The notes under the pieces: model-generated
Seen by the model: the letters and a program-made list of their open reading frames with translations, nothing else
The model's database searches: none
What the model was told of the DNA's origin: nothing
Made by a program: the position numbers and the translations under genes
Shown here: positions 45,299 through 54,477 of the stretch, piece after piece
Position numbering within the stretch: the first letter of the stretch is position 1
Layout of the letters: each line of letters begins with the position of its first letter
Assembly: GCF_014267175.1 (NCBI RefSeq)
Contig: NZ_JACMTR010000002.1
Span: 4,799,501-4,863,500 of the forward strand
DNA length: 64,000 nt
Reading direction: 5' to 3'
Source: Pseudonocardia sp. C8
Lineage (GTDB): Bacteria; Actinomycetota; Actinomycetes; Mycobacteriales; Pseudonocardiaceae

Positions 45299-46750
45299 AT
45301 GCGCGACACCCCCGACCAGTCCACCCCGAAGCCACCAGAGCCGCCGCAGGACACCTCCGAAAACGCCCCGGAATCCGCGGCCACACCCCAGTCGCGTAGC
45401 GGCGATCTGGTGCCATTTCGGCAGGCGCTGCGGACCTGGTTTGCCATCTCGCTGCAGACCTTCGGCGGACCGGCCGGGCAAATCGCGGTCATGCAACGCA
45501 CCCTGGTCGACGACAAACGCTGGATCGGCCAACGCCGCTTCCTGCACGCCCTGAACTACTGCATGCTGCTGCCCGGCCCCGAAGCCCAACAACTCGCCAT
45601 CTACGTCGGGTGGCTGCTCAACGGAGTCCGCGGCGGACTCGCCGCCGGCACGCTGTTCGTCCTGCCCGGTGTCATCGCCCTACTCGCGCTGTCCGCCATT
45701 TATGTGGGCTTCGGTGACACCATCCTCGTCACCGCGATCTTCGCCGGACTTGGCCCCGCAGTGGTGGCCATCGTCGCCCAAGCCGTCCACCGGGTCGGCA
45801 AACGCGCCCTGACCCACCCCGCCCTGATCGCCATCGCGATCGGCGCCTTTCTCGCCCTGGCACTGTTCGGCGTCCCGTTTCCCATCGTGATCGCCGTGGC
45901 CGCATTCGCCGGATGGCTGCTCGCCAAGATCAAACCCCACGCACTGCGCGCCGGAAACGGCACCGAGAACAGCAACGGCCCGCAACCACTGATCGCCGAC
46001 GATGCCCTGCACACCGAACGCCCCACCCTCGGTCGAGCCGCCCGCATCATCCTCATCAGTGCGGCACTCTGGGGACTGCCGCTACTGGCCGTCGCGCTCC
46101 TGACCGGCGTGGGCAGCGTGTTCACCACCCAGGGCATGTTCTTCTCCGGCACCGCACTCGTGACCTTCGGCGGCGCCTATGCCGTGCTCGCCTTCGTCGC
46201 CCAACGTGCCGTCGAAGTCTATGCCTGGCTCTCGGCAGGGGACATGGTCCGCGGTCTGGGCCTGGCTGAAACCACCCCGGGACCATTGATCATGGTCGTG
46301 CAGTTCGTCGCGTTCCTCGGCGCCTACCACCACCCCGGCGGCCTCAACCCCTGGATCGCCGGAATCCTCGGCGCGCTCATCACTACCTGGGTCACCTTCG
46401 TGCCCTGCTTCCTGTTCATCTTCCTCGGCGCCCCACACATCGAACGACTCCGCAACAACCACACCCTCTCCGCGGCGCTGACTGGCATCACCGCCGCCGT
46501 GGTCGGTGTTATCGCCAACCTCGCCCTCTACTTCGCCACCCACACCTTCTTCGGGGCCAGCAATCAGCTTCGCCTGGGAATCTTCGATGTGAACGTCCCC
46601 GACCTGGCCACCGTCAAACCGGTCGCGGTCGCCATCACCGTCGTCGCCATCGTCCTGATCTTCCGGCTGCGCTGGTCAGTACTCCGCACGCTCGGCATCT
46701 GCGCCTTGCTCGGCCTTGTCGCAGGGCTGACCGGGCTACCAATGACCTGA
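45299..46750 (+). CDS. chrA: Chromate efflux transporter ChrA
   Basis: 483 residues from an ATG with AGAGGAAC upstream. A hydrophilic Pro-rich N-terminal ~35 residues precedes two CHR domains: first FAISLQTFGGPAGQIAVMQR, CMLLPGPEAQQLAIYVGW and GGLAAGTLFVLPGVIALLAL; second GTALVTFGGAYAVLAFVAQR and GLGLAETTPGPLIMVVQFVA. It pumps chromate out of the cell using the proton gradient. Confidence 0.95.
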   Translation: MRDTPDQSTPKPPEPPQDTSENAPESAATPQSRSGDLVPFRQALRTWFAISLQTFGGPAGQIAVMQRTLVDDKRWIGQRRFLHALNYCMLLPGPEAQQLAIYVGWLLNGVRGGLAAGTLFVLPGVIALLALSAIYVGFGDTILVTAIFAGLGPAVVAIVAQAVHRVGKRALTHPALIAIAIGAFLALALFGVPFPIVIAVAAFAGWLLAKIKPHALRAGNGTENSNGPQPLIADDALHTERPTLGRAARIILISAALWGLPLLAVALLTGVGSVFTTQGMFFSGTALVTFGGAYAVLAFVAQRAVEVYAWLSAGDMVRGLGLAETTPGPLIMVVQFVAFLGAYHHPGGLNPWIAGILGALITTWVTFVPCFLFIFLGAPHIERLRNNHTLSAALTGITAAVVGVIANLALYFATHTFFGASNQLRLGIFDVNVPDLATVKPVAVAITVVAIVLIFRLRWSVLRTLGICALLGLVAGLTGLPMT

Positions 46751-46756
46751 ACACGA

Positions 46757-46817
46757 GCCAAGCCGCTGCTATCAGCGGTGCCGCTTACATCTCCTACCAC
46801 CACGGCCGCAACGACTG
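46757..46817 (+). pseudogene. Third fragment of a DUF2637 gene
   Basis: The frame AAISGAAYISYHHGRND then stop matches [16 protein letters not shown] in the first helix of the intact DUF2637 protein at 35048. Only this ~20-codon piece is left, just after chrA. Confidence 0.6.
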
Positions 46818-47168
46818 AGGTGAACGCATCCGCACACGACACACGACGGATCCGCATCGGCCAACGATCCCTATTCGCCGTCAGCAGACCCCGGCATGAA
46901 CCAAGACGAGCAGCTCATACCCAAGTGCAACCCAACTACCTTGCGGGATTAGAACTCGAGAAGCCGTCCTGACCAGCACTTTTGCGTCAGACACCGGAAA
47001 CGCACCACGGACCGACAGGAAGCCCCTTCACCTGCCATTTCCGCAGGTCATCGAACATGGAGGGGCTTCCTATGGTTACCCTACCTGTGGAGGTTGGGGG
47101 AGCTTATTTCAACACAAAGTACCAGGTCACAGCGCTAGAAGGACTGCGGTAAAAGCTGCCGGACCTGA
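46818..47168. other. Gap with one long hairpin
   Basis: No gene is supported. GGAAGCCCCT (47018-47027) pairs with AGGGGCTTCC (47061-47070), and ACCTGC (47030-47035) with GCAGGT (47043-47048) inside it, forming a two-tier stem-loop. It could be a terminator of the chr operon or an element end. Confidence 0.5.
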
Positions 47169-47891
47169 ATGCGCCCGCCCAAACGAAACCGAAGCAGGCT
47201 AAGCCTGGCCGCGCTCGACGGAGACCAAGTGCGGCAACTGATCGAGGGCTACACCTCGGGCGCGACCGTCTACCAGCTGGGTGATCAGTTCGGTATCGAG
47301 CGCCGAACCGTGTCCACCATCCTGCATCGCCACGGGGTCCCGATGCGCCGTCGCGGCCTGTCCGCCGAGCAGATCGACGACGCCGCCCGGCTCTACCACC
47401 AGGGGTGGTCACTGGCCCGGATCGCCGGACGCATGGATGTCGCTGCCTGCCCACCCCTCGCGCTGCTGCTATCGGTCGAACTACTCAACCAGGCCATCAA
47501 GCGGCGCCGCGCGGAGATGACGATCGAGAACGGTCCTGAGTCTGCCGAGGCCGGCTCAGCGCTGCCGGCTTCGGCAGATTCAGGCGGGGCCAGCCAGACG
47601 CTGGACGCTCTTGTAGAGGCCGAGAGGGTGCCAGCATTTCGCACGGTCGTGAACAACATGCCTGGTCATAGCACCGAAGCCGACTCAGCGGAACCGTACG
47701 GTGAAGAGGGTGATCCGCTATATGGGGAGGCATACCGGCTCGACGCCGAACACTGGAACCTGTACCAACGCCCGATCTCAGCCGACACGCTCCGCCGCAA
47801 GCTCAGCATCGGCTCGAAACGAGCCCGCGCCCTCACCCACCACATCCGCCAGCACCGCCAACCCGCAGCAGTGCTCACGGCAGTGGACTGA
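47169..47891 (+). CDS. HTH-DUF2637 chimera, second copy with internal deletion
   Basis: 240 residues. Residues ~1-90 match the HTH protein at 34641 ([40 protein letters not shown]). After MDVAAC it jumps to the DUF2637 protein ([20 protein letters not shown]) and runs to its C-terminus ([20 protein letters not shown]). Against the first copy, about 428 bp are missing, with GCCGCC-like sequence at both breakpoints. The product lacks the membrane helices except the last, and the frame stays open. Homology goes on ~25 bp past the stop. Confidence 0.8.
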
Positions 47892-47964
47892 GCACCGGAC
47901 TCGCGGTGGGCCGCCTCCGCCGGGCGCTAGGCCCGAAGAGGTGGAGGCCCACACACCACGTTGC

Positions 47965-48774
47965 TTATCGTGGTTTCTCTGCTGTGATGAGCGCATATCC
48001 AAGGGTGCCGGTGGCGGCGGCGTCGGCGGCGAGTCGCGTGTAGTGCAGTACGGCGTTGACGTCGATCCCGGCGGCGACGAGTTGGTCGGGGGCGGTCATG
48101 CGGAGCAGTTTCAGCCGCGCTTCCATCATGTCGATCATCGACCGCAGTGCCTCGTCGTGGCTTTGGGTGTCGGTGGTGCGTAGTCCGGCGGTGTCGAGGA
48201 TGGCGATGTAGTCGTCAAGTGGACGGGCGTCGGCGATGCAGGCGACCCAGCCGGCAAGTCCGGTGAGTTCGGTGGGGAGACCGTCGGGGTGCACGGTGAT
48301 GTCGGTGATGCCGACCCGGCCACCGGGCCGGAGCACGCGCGCGAATTCACGTGCTGCGGTGGGTTTGTCGGGGAAGGTGCAGAATGCGCATTCGCAGACC
48401 ACGGCGTCGAACTCGGCGTCGGCTAGGGGGATTCGTTCGGCGTCGCCGGTGTGAAAGCGCACCGTCTGCCCGAGGCCGGCGTTCTCGGTGGTGGCCCGCG
48501 CCTTGTCGACCGTGGCTTGATTGAGCTCGATTCCGTCGACATGTACGCCGCGTTGGGTGGCCAGCAGGCGGGCCGTGGCGCCGGGGCCCGCAGCGACGTC
48601 GACGACATGCTGCCCGGCGCGCAGGTCGAGGGCGTCGGCCAACCGCTCGGTGAGAGCCTGCCCGCCGGGGTGATAGGACTCGCCGAGCAGCAGTGCCACC
48701 GCGTCGTTGCCGTAGGCTGCCGCGCAGCAATTCTTGATCTCGGCCGCATCTGCCGGACTGTGTCGGGTGCTCAT
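47965..48774 (-). CDS. Class I SAM-dependent methyltransferase, ArsM-like
   Basis: 269 residues. SAM-binding motif VVDVAAGPGATARLL (residues ~57-71), acidic residue in DGIELNQ, and post-motif CECAFCTFPDKPTAAREFAR, which resembles the cysteine region of arsenite methyltransferases (NCV...DK), and LRPGGRVGITDITV. An N-terminal NCCAAAYGNDAVALLLGESY is also cysteine-rich. It overlaps the radical SAM gene by 4 bases, so the two probably work in one pathway. Arsenic as a substrate is possible but not shown. Confidence 0.75.
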   Translation of the reverse strand: MSTRHSPADAAEIKNCCAAAYGNDAVALLLGESYHPGGQALTERLADALDLRAGQHVVDVAAGPGATARLLATQRGVHVDGIELNQATVDKARATTENAGLGQTVRFHTGDAERIPLADAEFDAVVCECAFCTFPDKPTAAREFARVLRPGGRVGITDITVHPDGLPTELTGLAGWVACIADARPLDDYIAILDTAGLRTTDTQSHDEALRSMIDMMEARLKLLRMTAPDQLVAAGIDVNAVLHYTRLAADAAATGTLGYALITAEKPR

Positions 48775-50363
48775 GATTCCACCGCCTTGCGTCCCACGTT
48801 CGTCGTGTCTGGCGCGACGGCGTTCCGGTCGGCGTCTGCGTTTGTCGCGATTTTCGAGCCGTAGGGCGAGTCCGTCAGGAGGGGCTGGAGTTCGGTCGCG
48901 TTGGGTACCACGCCGGGGATGTCGACTCCGGACTGCTGGGCGCGGACTTGTTCGCGGTAGCCGACGGAGTTGTAGGCACAGAAGGGGATGAGGCGCCCGT
49001 CGGGGGTGATTTCCTCGACGCAGCACTTCATGAGTTGTTTGACGTTGAGGGTGTAGGGGTCCTGGAAGTCCTGGACCACGATCATGAAAGCCTTATCGCC
49101 GAGGTCCTTGGCGGCTTCGGGCAGGTCGATGCCGCATGCTTCGCATTCCAGGTCAGCCGCGGTGGTCTCCAGGTTGGTGCTGGTGGTTTCGGTGCCCATG
49201 AAGGCCGACGCGCTCCAGAGCTTTTCCAATGCTTCGCGGACGCCTTGGTCGGGCATGACGCGGTTGGTGACGTAGTCCAGGTAGTCGTCGAGGTTGATCA
49301 ATCGTGGGATGGGGATGACGTCGGTGCGGTCGGCGGTCTTGTCGACCAGCAGGTAGGTGATCGAGCGGCAGGTGGGAAAGCAGCACGGCACGGGGAAGAA
49401 GTCGCTCGTGCGGAACCAGTCTGGACACTGGTCGGCGAGCAGTTCGATCACGTCCGAGTTGGTCAGCCGGTTCAATGGATCGAACTCGATGTGCCGTCCG
49501 GAGTGCGTGACGGGTTGGAACGCCACCGAGCGCACGGCGGGGTGCTCGATGCCGAAGCGGACGATGTCGCCGACCTCGTGCTCGTTGAGCCCGCGTTCCA
49601 GCGCAGCGACCAGCGTGACGGTCAGCCCGGCGTCCGCGCAGTTGTCCAGCGCCTTCTGCTTGCGGTCGCGGAGATCCTTACCGCGGATCTCCAGATACGT
49701 GCGCTGGTCGAAGCCGTCGAACTGCAGGTAAATGTTGACCCGTTTACCGGGACGGTTCCGCTCCCCCAGCGCCTGCACGAACCGCTGGTCGGTGGCCAGG
49801 CGGATGCCGTTGGTGTTGAGATTGACCGCCTTGATCGGCCGCTGCTGGGCGAGGTCGATGAAGTCGAGGAGGTGCTTGTGGATGGTGGGCTCACCCCCGG
49901 AGAACATCACCACCTCGGGTTCGCCCTCGGCCTCGACGAACACGTCCAGCATCCGTTCGCACTGCTCCAGCGTGATCGAATAGCCGTCGGGTTGGTGGCC
50001 GGAGTCGGCGAAGCAGATCGGGCAGTCGAGGTTGCAGTTGGTGTTGACCTCGATGATCCCCAGGCAGGCATGCTGCTTATGTTCCGGGCACAGCCCGCAG
50101 TCCGACGGGCAGCCATCTTTAACTTCGGTCTGGAACGCCAGGGGGATCGTGCCCGGCTTGTTGAACCGTGCCGAGTCCAGGTACGCCTGCGCGTCGCCGT
50201 ACACCAAGGCTTCGAACCATCCGTGCTCGGCGCAGCGTTTGCGCAGGTAGACCTTGTTGTCGCGGATGTTGACCTGGCCGTCGACGACGACCTTGCACAC
50301 CGGGCAGATGCTCTTGGTGTACTCGATGAACACCTCGTCGCGATCCTGCTTCTGCTGCGCCAC
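48771..50363 (-). CDS. Radical SAM protein of the Tes/MJ0619-like class
   Basis: 530 residues from a GTG. An N-terminal zinc-ribbon-like region (SICPVCKVVVDGQVNIRDN, CAEHGWFE) and CPSDCGLCPEHKQHACLG precede the radical SAM cluster motif CNLDCPICFADSGHQPDGYS; VVMFSGGEPTIHKHLLDFID is the SAM-binding glycine motif. The layout matches MJ0619-like methylases and archaeal tetraether synthase Tes. Further cysteines (PCCFPTCRSI, CEACGIDL, LMKCCVEEI) probably hold extra clusters. The last ~45 residues are an unconserved tail. The substrate is unknown. Confidence 0.82.
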   Translation of the reverse strand: MAQQKQDRDEVFIEYTKSICPVCKVVVDGQVNIRDNKVYLRKRCAEHGWFEALVYGDAQAYLDSARFNKPGTIPLAFQTEVKDGCPSDCGLCPEHKQHACLGIIEVNTNCNLDCPICFADSGHQPDGYSITLEQCERMLDVFVEAEGEPEVVMFSGGEPTIHKHLLDFIDLAQQRPIKAVNLNTNGIRLATDQRFVQALGERNRPGKRVNIYLQFDGFDQRTYLEIRGKDLRDRKQKALDNCADAGLTVTLVAALERGLNEHEVGDIVRFGIEHPAVRSVAFQPVTHSGRHIEFDPLNRLTNSDVIELLADQCPDWFRTSDFFPVPCCFPTCRSITYLLVDKTADRTDVIPIPRLINLDDYLDYVTNRVMPDQGVREALEKLWSASAFMGTETTSTNLETTAADLECEACGIDLPEAAKDLGDKAFMIVVQDFQDPYTLNVKQLMKCCVEEITPDGRLIPFCAYNSVGYREQVRAQQSGVDIPGVVPNATELQPLLTDSPYGSKIATNADADRNAVAPDTTNVGRKAVES

Positions 50364-50485
50364 GCTGCGAGCCCCGCTTCCGTCTCGGTGATCGACCTAC
50401 GCGCACAGCTCAGCAGCAAGCCTTCCTGATCGCAGCAGCACTGTTCGCCACCGAACAGTTCGCAGGCATCGCTCGCGGAGCAGGG

Positions 50486-51874
50486 TCAACGGTCACGTGC
50501 GCGCTGTCCGGCTGGCCTCGCGGTTCGTCCGCCATGGCCTCCGACGAACTGGGCCGCGGTCTGCTGGATGGCCAGCGACCATGTGGGGTAGGCGTGCACC
50601 GCCTGTGCCAGGCGTCCGGTGAACATGCCGGTGCGCATGGCCAGCGCGGGTTCGTGGATCATCTCGCCGGCTCGTTCGGCCACGATCGTCGCTCCCAGCA
50701 CGCGGCCACCCCCGACGGTGCCAAGCAGGCGGCGCGGGCATGCGAGGAGTTTGACGAACCCGCACGGATCGGCCGACGTGATCGCCCGGTCCACCTCGGT
50801 CATCGGCAGATAAGCCACCCTGGCCGAGGTGCCCGAGAGGTCGCGCTCAGCGGTGCCCACGACGGCGACTTCGGGGTCCGTGAACACCACCATCGGGATC
50901 GAGCTCGGATCGAAGGCAGGGCGCCGAGTGCGCCGCAGCCCCGCGGTGACGGCGATGCGCCCCATCGCGTAGGCACCGTGGGTGTGTGGAAACAGCCCGG
51001 TGACGTCGCCAGCGGCCGAGACCCCCTTTACGCCGGTGGCCATGTACCGGTCGACCAGGACGAAACCCCGCTCGTCGGTACGGACACCTACGGACTCCAA
51101 CGCGAGGTCGTGGGTGTCCGGGCGGCGCCCGGTGGCCACCAGAAGCCGGTCCGCGCGGACGGTCTCGCCGTCGTCGAGATCCAGCAGGACCTGTCGACCA
51201 TCCATTCGAGCCGCCCGGGCCGCCGTGCCGGTGCGCAGCCGAATTCCGTCCTCGGTCAGAGCTTCGGACAGCGCTGCGGATGCCTCGGGGTCGAGAGCGG
51301 GTAGCACTCGCGGCTGCGTCTCGATGAGCGTCACCTCCACGCCGAGCCGCGCGAACGCCTGGGCGAGCTCGCATCCCACAGCCCCGCCACCAAGAATCGC
51401 CAGCGAACCCGGAGCTTCGGCCAAGTCGAACACGGTTTCGGTAGTCAACAGGGGCACGCGGCCCAACCCGGGAATCGGCGGGACGGCCGGGCGGGCGCCG
51501 GTGGCGACGACGATCTGCCGCGCCGTCATGCGCCGATCATCGACGGACACCGTGCGGGCCGAGACGAATCGCGCACGGCCCCGGACCACGTTGATGCCTT
51601 GCTGGCGTAAGACGTCGTCGTTTTCGGTGGCCGCGACGCGGGCCACGGTGTGGCGGACGCGGGCCAGCGCTTCGCCGAACGGCATCCCGCGCGCCGCAGC
51701 GTGCAGCAGGGTTTTCGACGGCACGCACCCGGTGAACGTGCAGTCGCCACCGGGGTCGCCGTCGGAGACGAGCACGACTCCCAGTCCCGCCCGTCGGGCA
51801 GTGGTCGCCGCGGCCAGACCGGCCGCGCCGCCACCCATCACGATCACGTCGCTGTCGGTCACGCCCGCAGCCAA
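50486..51874 (-). CDS. MerA-like FAD/NAD(P)-dependent disulfide oxidoreductase
   Basis: 462 residues. FAD-binding VIVMGGGAAGLAAATTARRA; redox-active pair in GGDCTFTGCVPSKTLL; NAD-binding SLAILGGGAVGCELAQAF; second FAD motif VKGVSAAGDVTGLFPHTHGA; C-terminal dimerisation domain with HAYPTWSLAIQQTA. It resembles mercuric reductase and dihydrolipoamide dehydrogenase, but lacks the HMA domain and the C-terminal Cys pair of true MerA. It precedes the radical SAM gene by 122 bp in the same direction. Confidence 0.82.
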   Translation of the reverse strand: MAAGVTDSDVIVMGGGAAGLAAATTARRAGLGVVLVSDGDPGGDCTFTGCVPSKTLLHAAARGMPFGEALARVRHTVARVAATENDDVLRQQGINVVRGRARFVSARTVSVDDRRMTARQIVVATGARPAVPPIPGLGRVPLLTTETVFDLAEAPGSLAILGGGAVGCELAQAFARLGVEVTLIETQPRVLPALDPEASAALSEALTEDGIRLRTGTAARAARMDGRQVLLDLDDGETVRADRLLVATGRRPDTHDLALESVGVRTDERGFVLVDRYMATGVKGVSAAGDVTGLFPHTHGAYAMGRIAVTAGLRRTRRPAFDPSSIPMVVFTDPEVAVVGTAERDLSGTSARVAYLPMTEVDRAITSADPCGFVKLLACPRRLLGTVGGGRVLGATIVAERAGEMIHEPALAMRTGMFTGRLAQAVHAYPTWSLAIQQTAAQFVGGHGGRTARPAGQRARDR

Positions 51875-52412
51875 CCACGCAAGGTCAACTTCTACGCACG
51901 GGGTTGTCGCCTAGCTGACACTTCCCGTGGTGGTCGGACTGGGACGACTCTGTCAGCAGAGCGACAGTCGGCGCTTGTCTGCGTCGCGCGTGTGGCGTGA
52001 TGGAGTCAGCGGGCGCGGACCGTGATGGTGGAAGCCGTATGACAGGCAGGGATGGTTAGCCGTTGATCCAATCGCCTGAGCCGCCACCGGTTCTCAAGGA
52101 GCTCGCCGTGCTCGCCGTGCTCGGCCGGGCCGCCGGCGTCGGTCGAGGGGCAACCGTTGTCTGGCGGCTGCTGTCGTCTCCCGGAACCGAACGACTACCG
52201 GGATGCCGTTGCCCTGACGCGAGACCAGGCAGCCCGGGGCATTAGAGGACCATGCCAGTTTTACGCTGAGCTGTGTCCTGGCGGTGTTCCCCCGTGCTGC
52301 CGTGACGGTGTTCGTTCGTGCGGGCTCAGGTGGTGCCCTCGGCCTTGGTTCGTCGTCATGCGCCGACGAGGCTGCAGAACGTGGAGAACGGAACAGGGAA
52401 AGGATTGCGACA
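51875..52412. other. 538-bp region without a firm gene
   Basis: A frame from TTG 52063 (LIQSPEPPPVLKELAVLAVL) looks coding for about 30 residues, then loses that look; it may be a broken gene. The divergent promoters for the flavoprotein and the Sua5 gene must lie here. Nothing else is recognisable. Confidence 0.4.
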
Positions 52413-53386
52413 GTGGCGGCGAGAACCACCGACATCGACAAGGCAGCCGGTGTGCTGCGCGGCGGAGGGCTGGTGGCCTTCCCGACCGAGACCGTCTACG
52501 GTCTGGGCGCCAACGCCGAGGATGCCGCCGCCGTCGCACGCATCTTCCAGGTCAAGGGCCGCCCGTCCTCCCACCCGCTGATCGTCCACCTCGGTGACGC
52601 GGAGCAGTTGCGCGACTGGGTCGCCGACGTGCCCGCGACGGCGCGCCTGTTGGCCGAACGATTCTGGCCGGGGCCGCTCACGCTGGTCCTGCGGCGCAGT
52701 CGCCGGGTGCCCTTGGAAGCGACGGGGGCCTGGAGACGGTGGCCGTGCGCGTGCCCGACCACCCCGTCGCCCTCGCGCTGCTGTCGGCCTTCGGCGGCGG
52801 TGTCACGGCCCCGTCGGCCAACCGCTTCGGCTCGGTCAGCCCCACCACGGCGGACCACGTCCGTGCGGAGCTCGGCGATGCCGTCGATCTCGTGCTGGAC
52901 GGCGGCCCCTGCCAGGTCGGTGTCGAGTCGACCATCGTCGATGCCACCGGCGAGGTCCCGAACGTCCTTCGGCCCGGCGGGGTGACCCGCGAGGCCCTCG
53001 AAGCAGTGCTGGGGCGTCCGCTTGCGGTCCACTCGACCAGCCGCGTCCGAGTGCCGGGCCAGCATCCGTCTCACTACGCGCCGCGGGCGCGGGTCGTCCT
53101 CGTCGAGCCCGAGAAGATCGTCGCCGAAGCGGAGTTCGCGCAGGACCTTGGCCACCGAGTGGGCGTGTTGCTTCCCCCGTCCTTCGCCGACGTCTCGGTC
53201 AAGGCGCACGCCGTGGTGGCCCTCCCCGGTTCGATGGCCGCCTACGCGCGCGGGCTATATGGCTTCCTGCGCGAGCTCGATCAGCGGGGGTGCGACCTGA
53301 TCGTCGCGTCTTTGCCGGTGGAGGAGGGGCTGGGCCTGGCGATCGCCAACCGGCTCCGCCGTGCCGCAGGGCCTCGGCCCTCCTAG
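52413..53386 (+). pseudogene. Sua5/YwlC threonylcarbamoyl-AMP synthase, frameshifted
   Basis: From GTG 52413 (AGGGAAAGG upstream): GGGLVAFPTETVYGLGANAE, VKGRPSSHPLIVHLGD, then RRSRRVPLEATG. At the G run 52724-52728 one base appears lost; adding one G gives GLETVAVRVPDHPVALALLS, VTAPSANRFGSVSPTTADHV, VESTIVDATGE and a C-terminal Sua5 domain. The whole would be ~325 residues. Sua5 makes the tRNA modification t6A, which is essential, so a second genomic copy is likely. A homopolymer sequencing error is possible. Confidence 0.85.
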
Positions 53387-53534
53387 TGAACGGCACCGAC
53401 ATCGTTCGATGTTTCTGCTGAGCGCCCACCAGGGCGGACGTACGACCCTACTGACGCAACGTTGTGCCCGCCCTGAAGGAACGGTCCGACCAGCCCGCCA
53501 CGGATTGGTGGCGTGCCCTGGTGGTCGGAGCGGG

Positions 53535-54176
53535 TCAGGAGGTGGTGCCGACGGGCACCTGAACTCCGCGGGCCGCGGCCACCTTCGCGCGGCCGTCGGC
53601 CAGGCGGTAACTCAGACCGACCACGGCGGTCTGGCCGGCATCGACCCGTTCGGCGAGCAGCCGGGAGCGGTCCAGCAGCTGGTCGACGGTGTTCCTGACG
53701 TGCTCGGCAAGGATCTCGTCGGCCTGCAAGCGTCCGGCGGCCCGCGCCGTGAGCACGCTGGGAGTCACCCGCTCGACGACGTCCCGGATGTATCCGTCCG
53801 GCACCAGGCCGTCGTCGAGTGCGGCACACGCGGCAGCAACCGCGCCGCACGAATCGTGCCCAAGGACCACCACCAGCGGGCACCCCAGCACACCGACCCC
53901 GTACTCGATGCTGCCCAGCACCTCCGAGCCCATCACGTGGCCCGCGGTGCGCACCACGAACAGGTCCCCCAGGCCCTGATCGAAGATGATCTCAGCGGCC
54001 AGCCGGGAGTCGGAACATCCGAACAGCACCGCGAACGGGCGCTGGGTCGATGCGATCTCCGCTCGACGAGTAGCGTCCTGGTTCGGATGCTTCGGCGCAC
54101 CGGTGACGAAGCGCTGGTTACCGGACAGCAGCAGTTCGAAGGCTTCTTTGGGGGTCGGGGACGTGCTTTCGGTCAT
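53535..54176 (-). CDS. Beta-carbonic anhydrase
   Basis: 213 residues. Zinc ligands in FGCSDSRLAAE (Cys and the Asp/Arg dyad) and VLGHDSCGAVAA (His, Cys); also VVRTAGHVMGSEVLGSIEYG. It interconverts CO2 and bicarbonate. Convergent with the Sua5 gene. Complete and probably active. Confidence 0.95.
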   Translation of the reverse strand: MTESTSPTPKEAFELLLSGNQRFVTGAPKHPNQDATRRAEIASTQRPFAVLFGCSDSRLAAEIIFDQGLGDLFVVRTAGHVMGSEVLGSIEYGVGVLGCPLVVVLGHDSCGAVAAACAALDDGLVPDGYIRDVVERVTPSVLTARAAGRLQADEILAEHVRNTVDQLLDRSRLLAERVDAGQTAVVGLSYRLADGRAKVAAARGVQVPVGTTS

Positions 54177-54477
54177 GGCCGCAGCCTAGGCCAAGCCCCC
54201 GGACCATCACTCTGGCCGGTCTCCGCCAACACCCGCTCTATCGTGTACTGGGCAACCAGTGTAGCGGCGACGCTGTTACCTCTTACGCTGCCGCTGCGGC
54301 CGATCTTCTCCCCGTTGACGCTCCTCTCGCTGCTGCTCACCGTCCTCGTCTCCGGCACCCGGGACGGACCTCGCCGCCCAGCATCTGACGATCGACTTGT
54401 CATCGTCCTGACATTTCCACGGCAGCAATGCTGAGATCCCGGTTGACTTGGGGGTGAGTGACGTTGAGGAGGGCGCC
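54177..54477. other. 301-bp gap between divergent genes
   Basis: No gene is supported. It should hold the promoters of the carbonic anhydrase (leftward) and the DUF427 gene (rightward). A hydrophobic-looking forward frame (LLPLTLPLRPIF, LTLLSLLLTVLV) at ~54260-54350 has no start and may be a relic. Confidence 0.4.

Noticed and set aside
48948..50429. A 493-codon forward frame opposite the radical SAM gene
   Set aside because: Val/Asp-rich shadow; the reverse frame has the CxxxCxxC motif and glycine motif.
50486..51874. True mercuric reductase (merA) call
   Set aside because: The active-site disulfide is present, but the N-terminal heavy-metal domain and the C-terminal vicinal cysteines that pass Hg(II) are absent.
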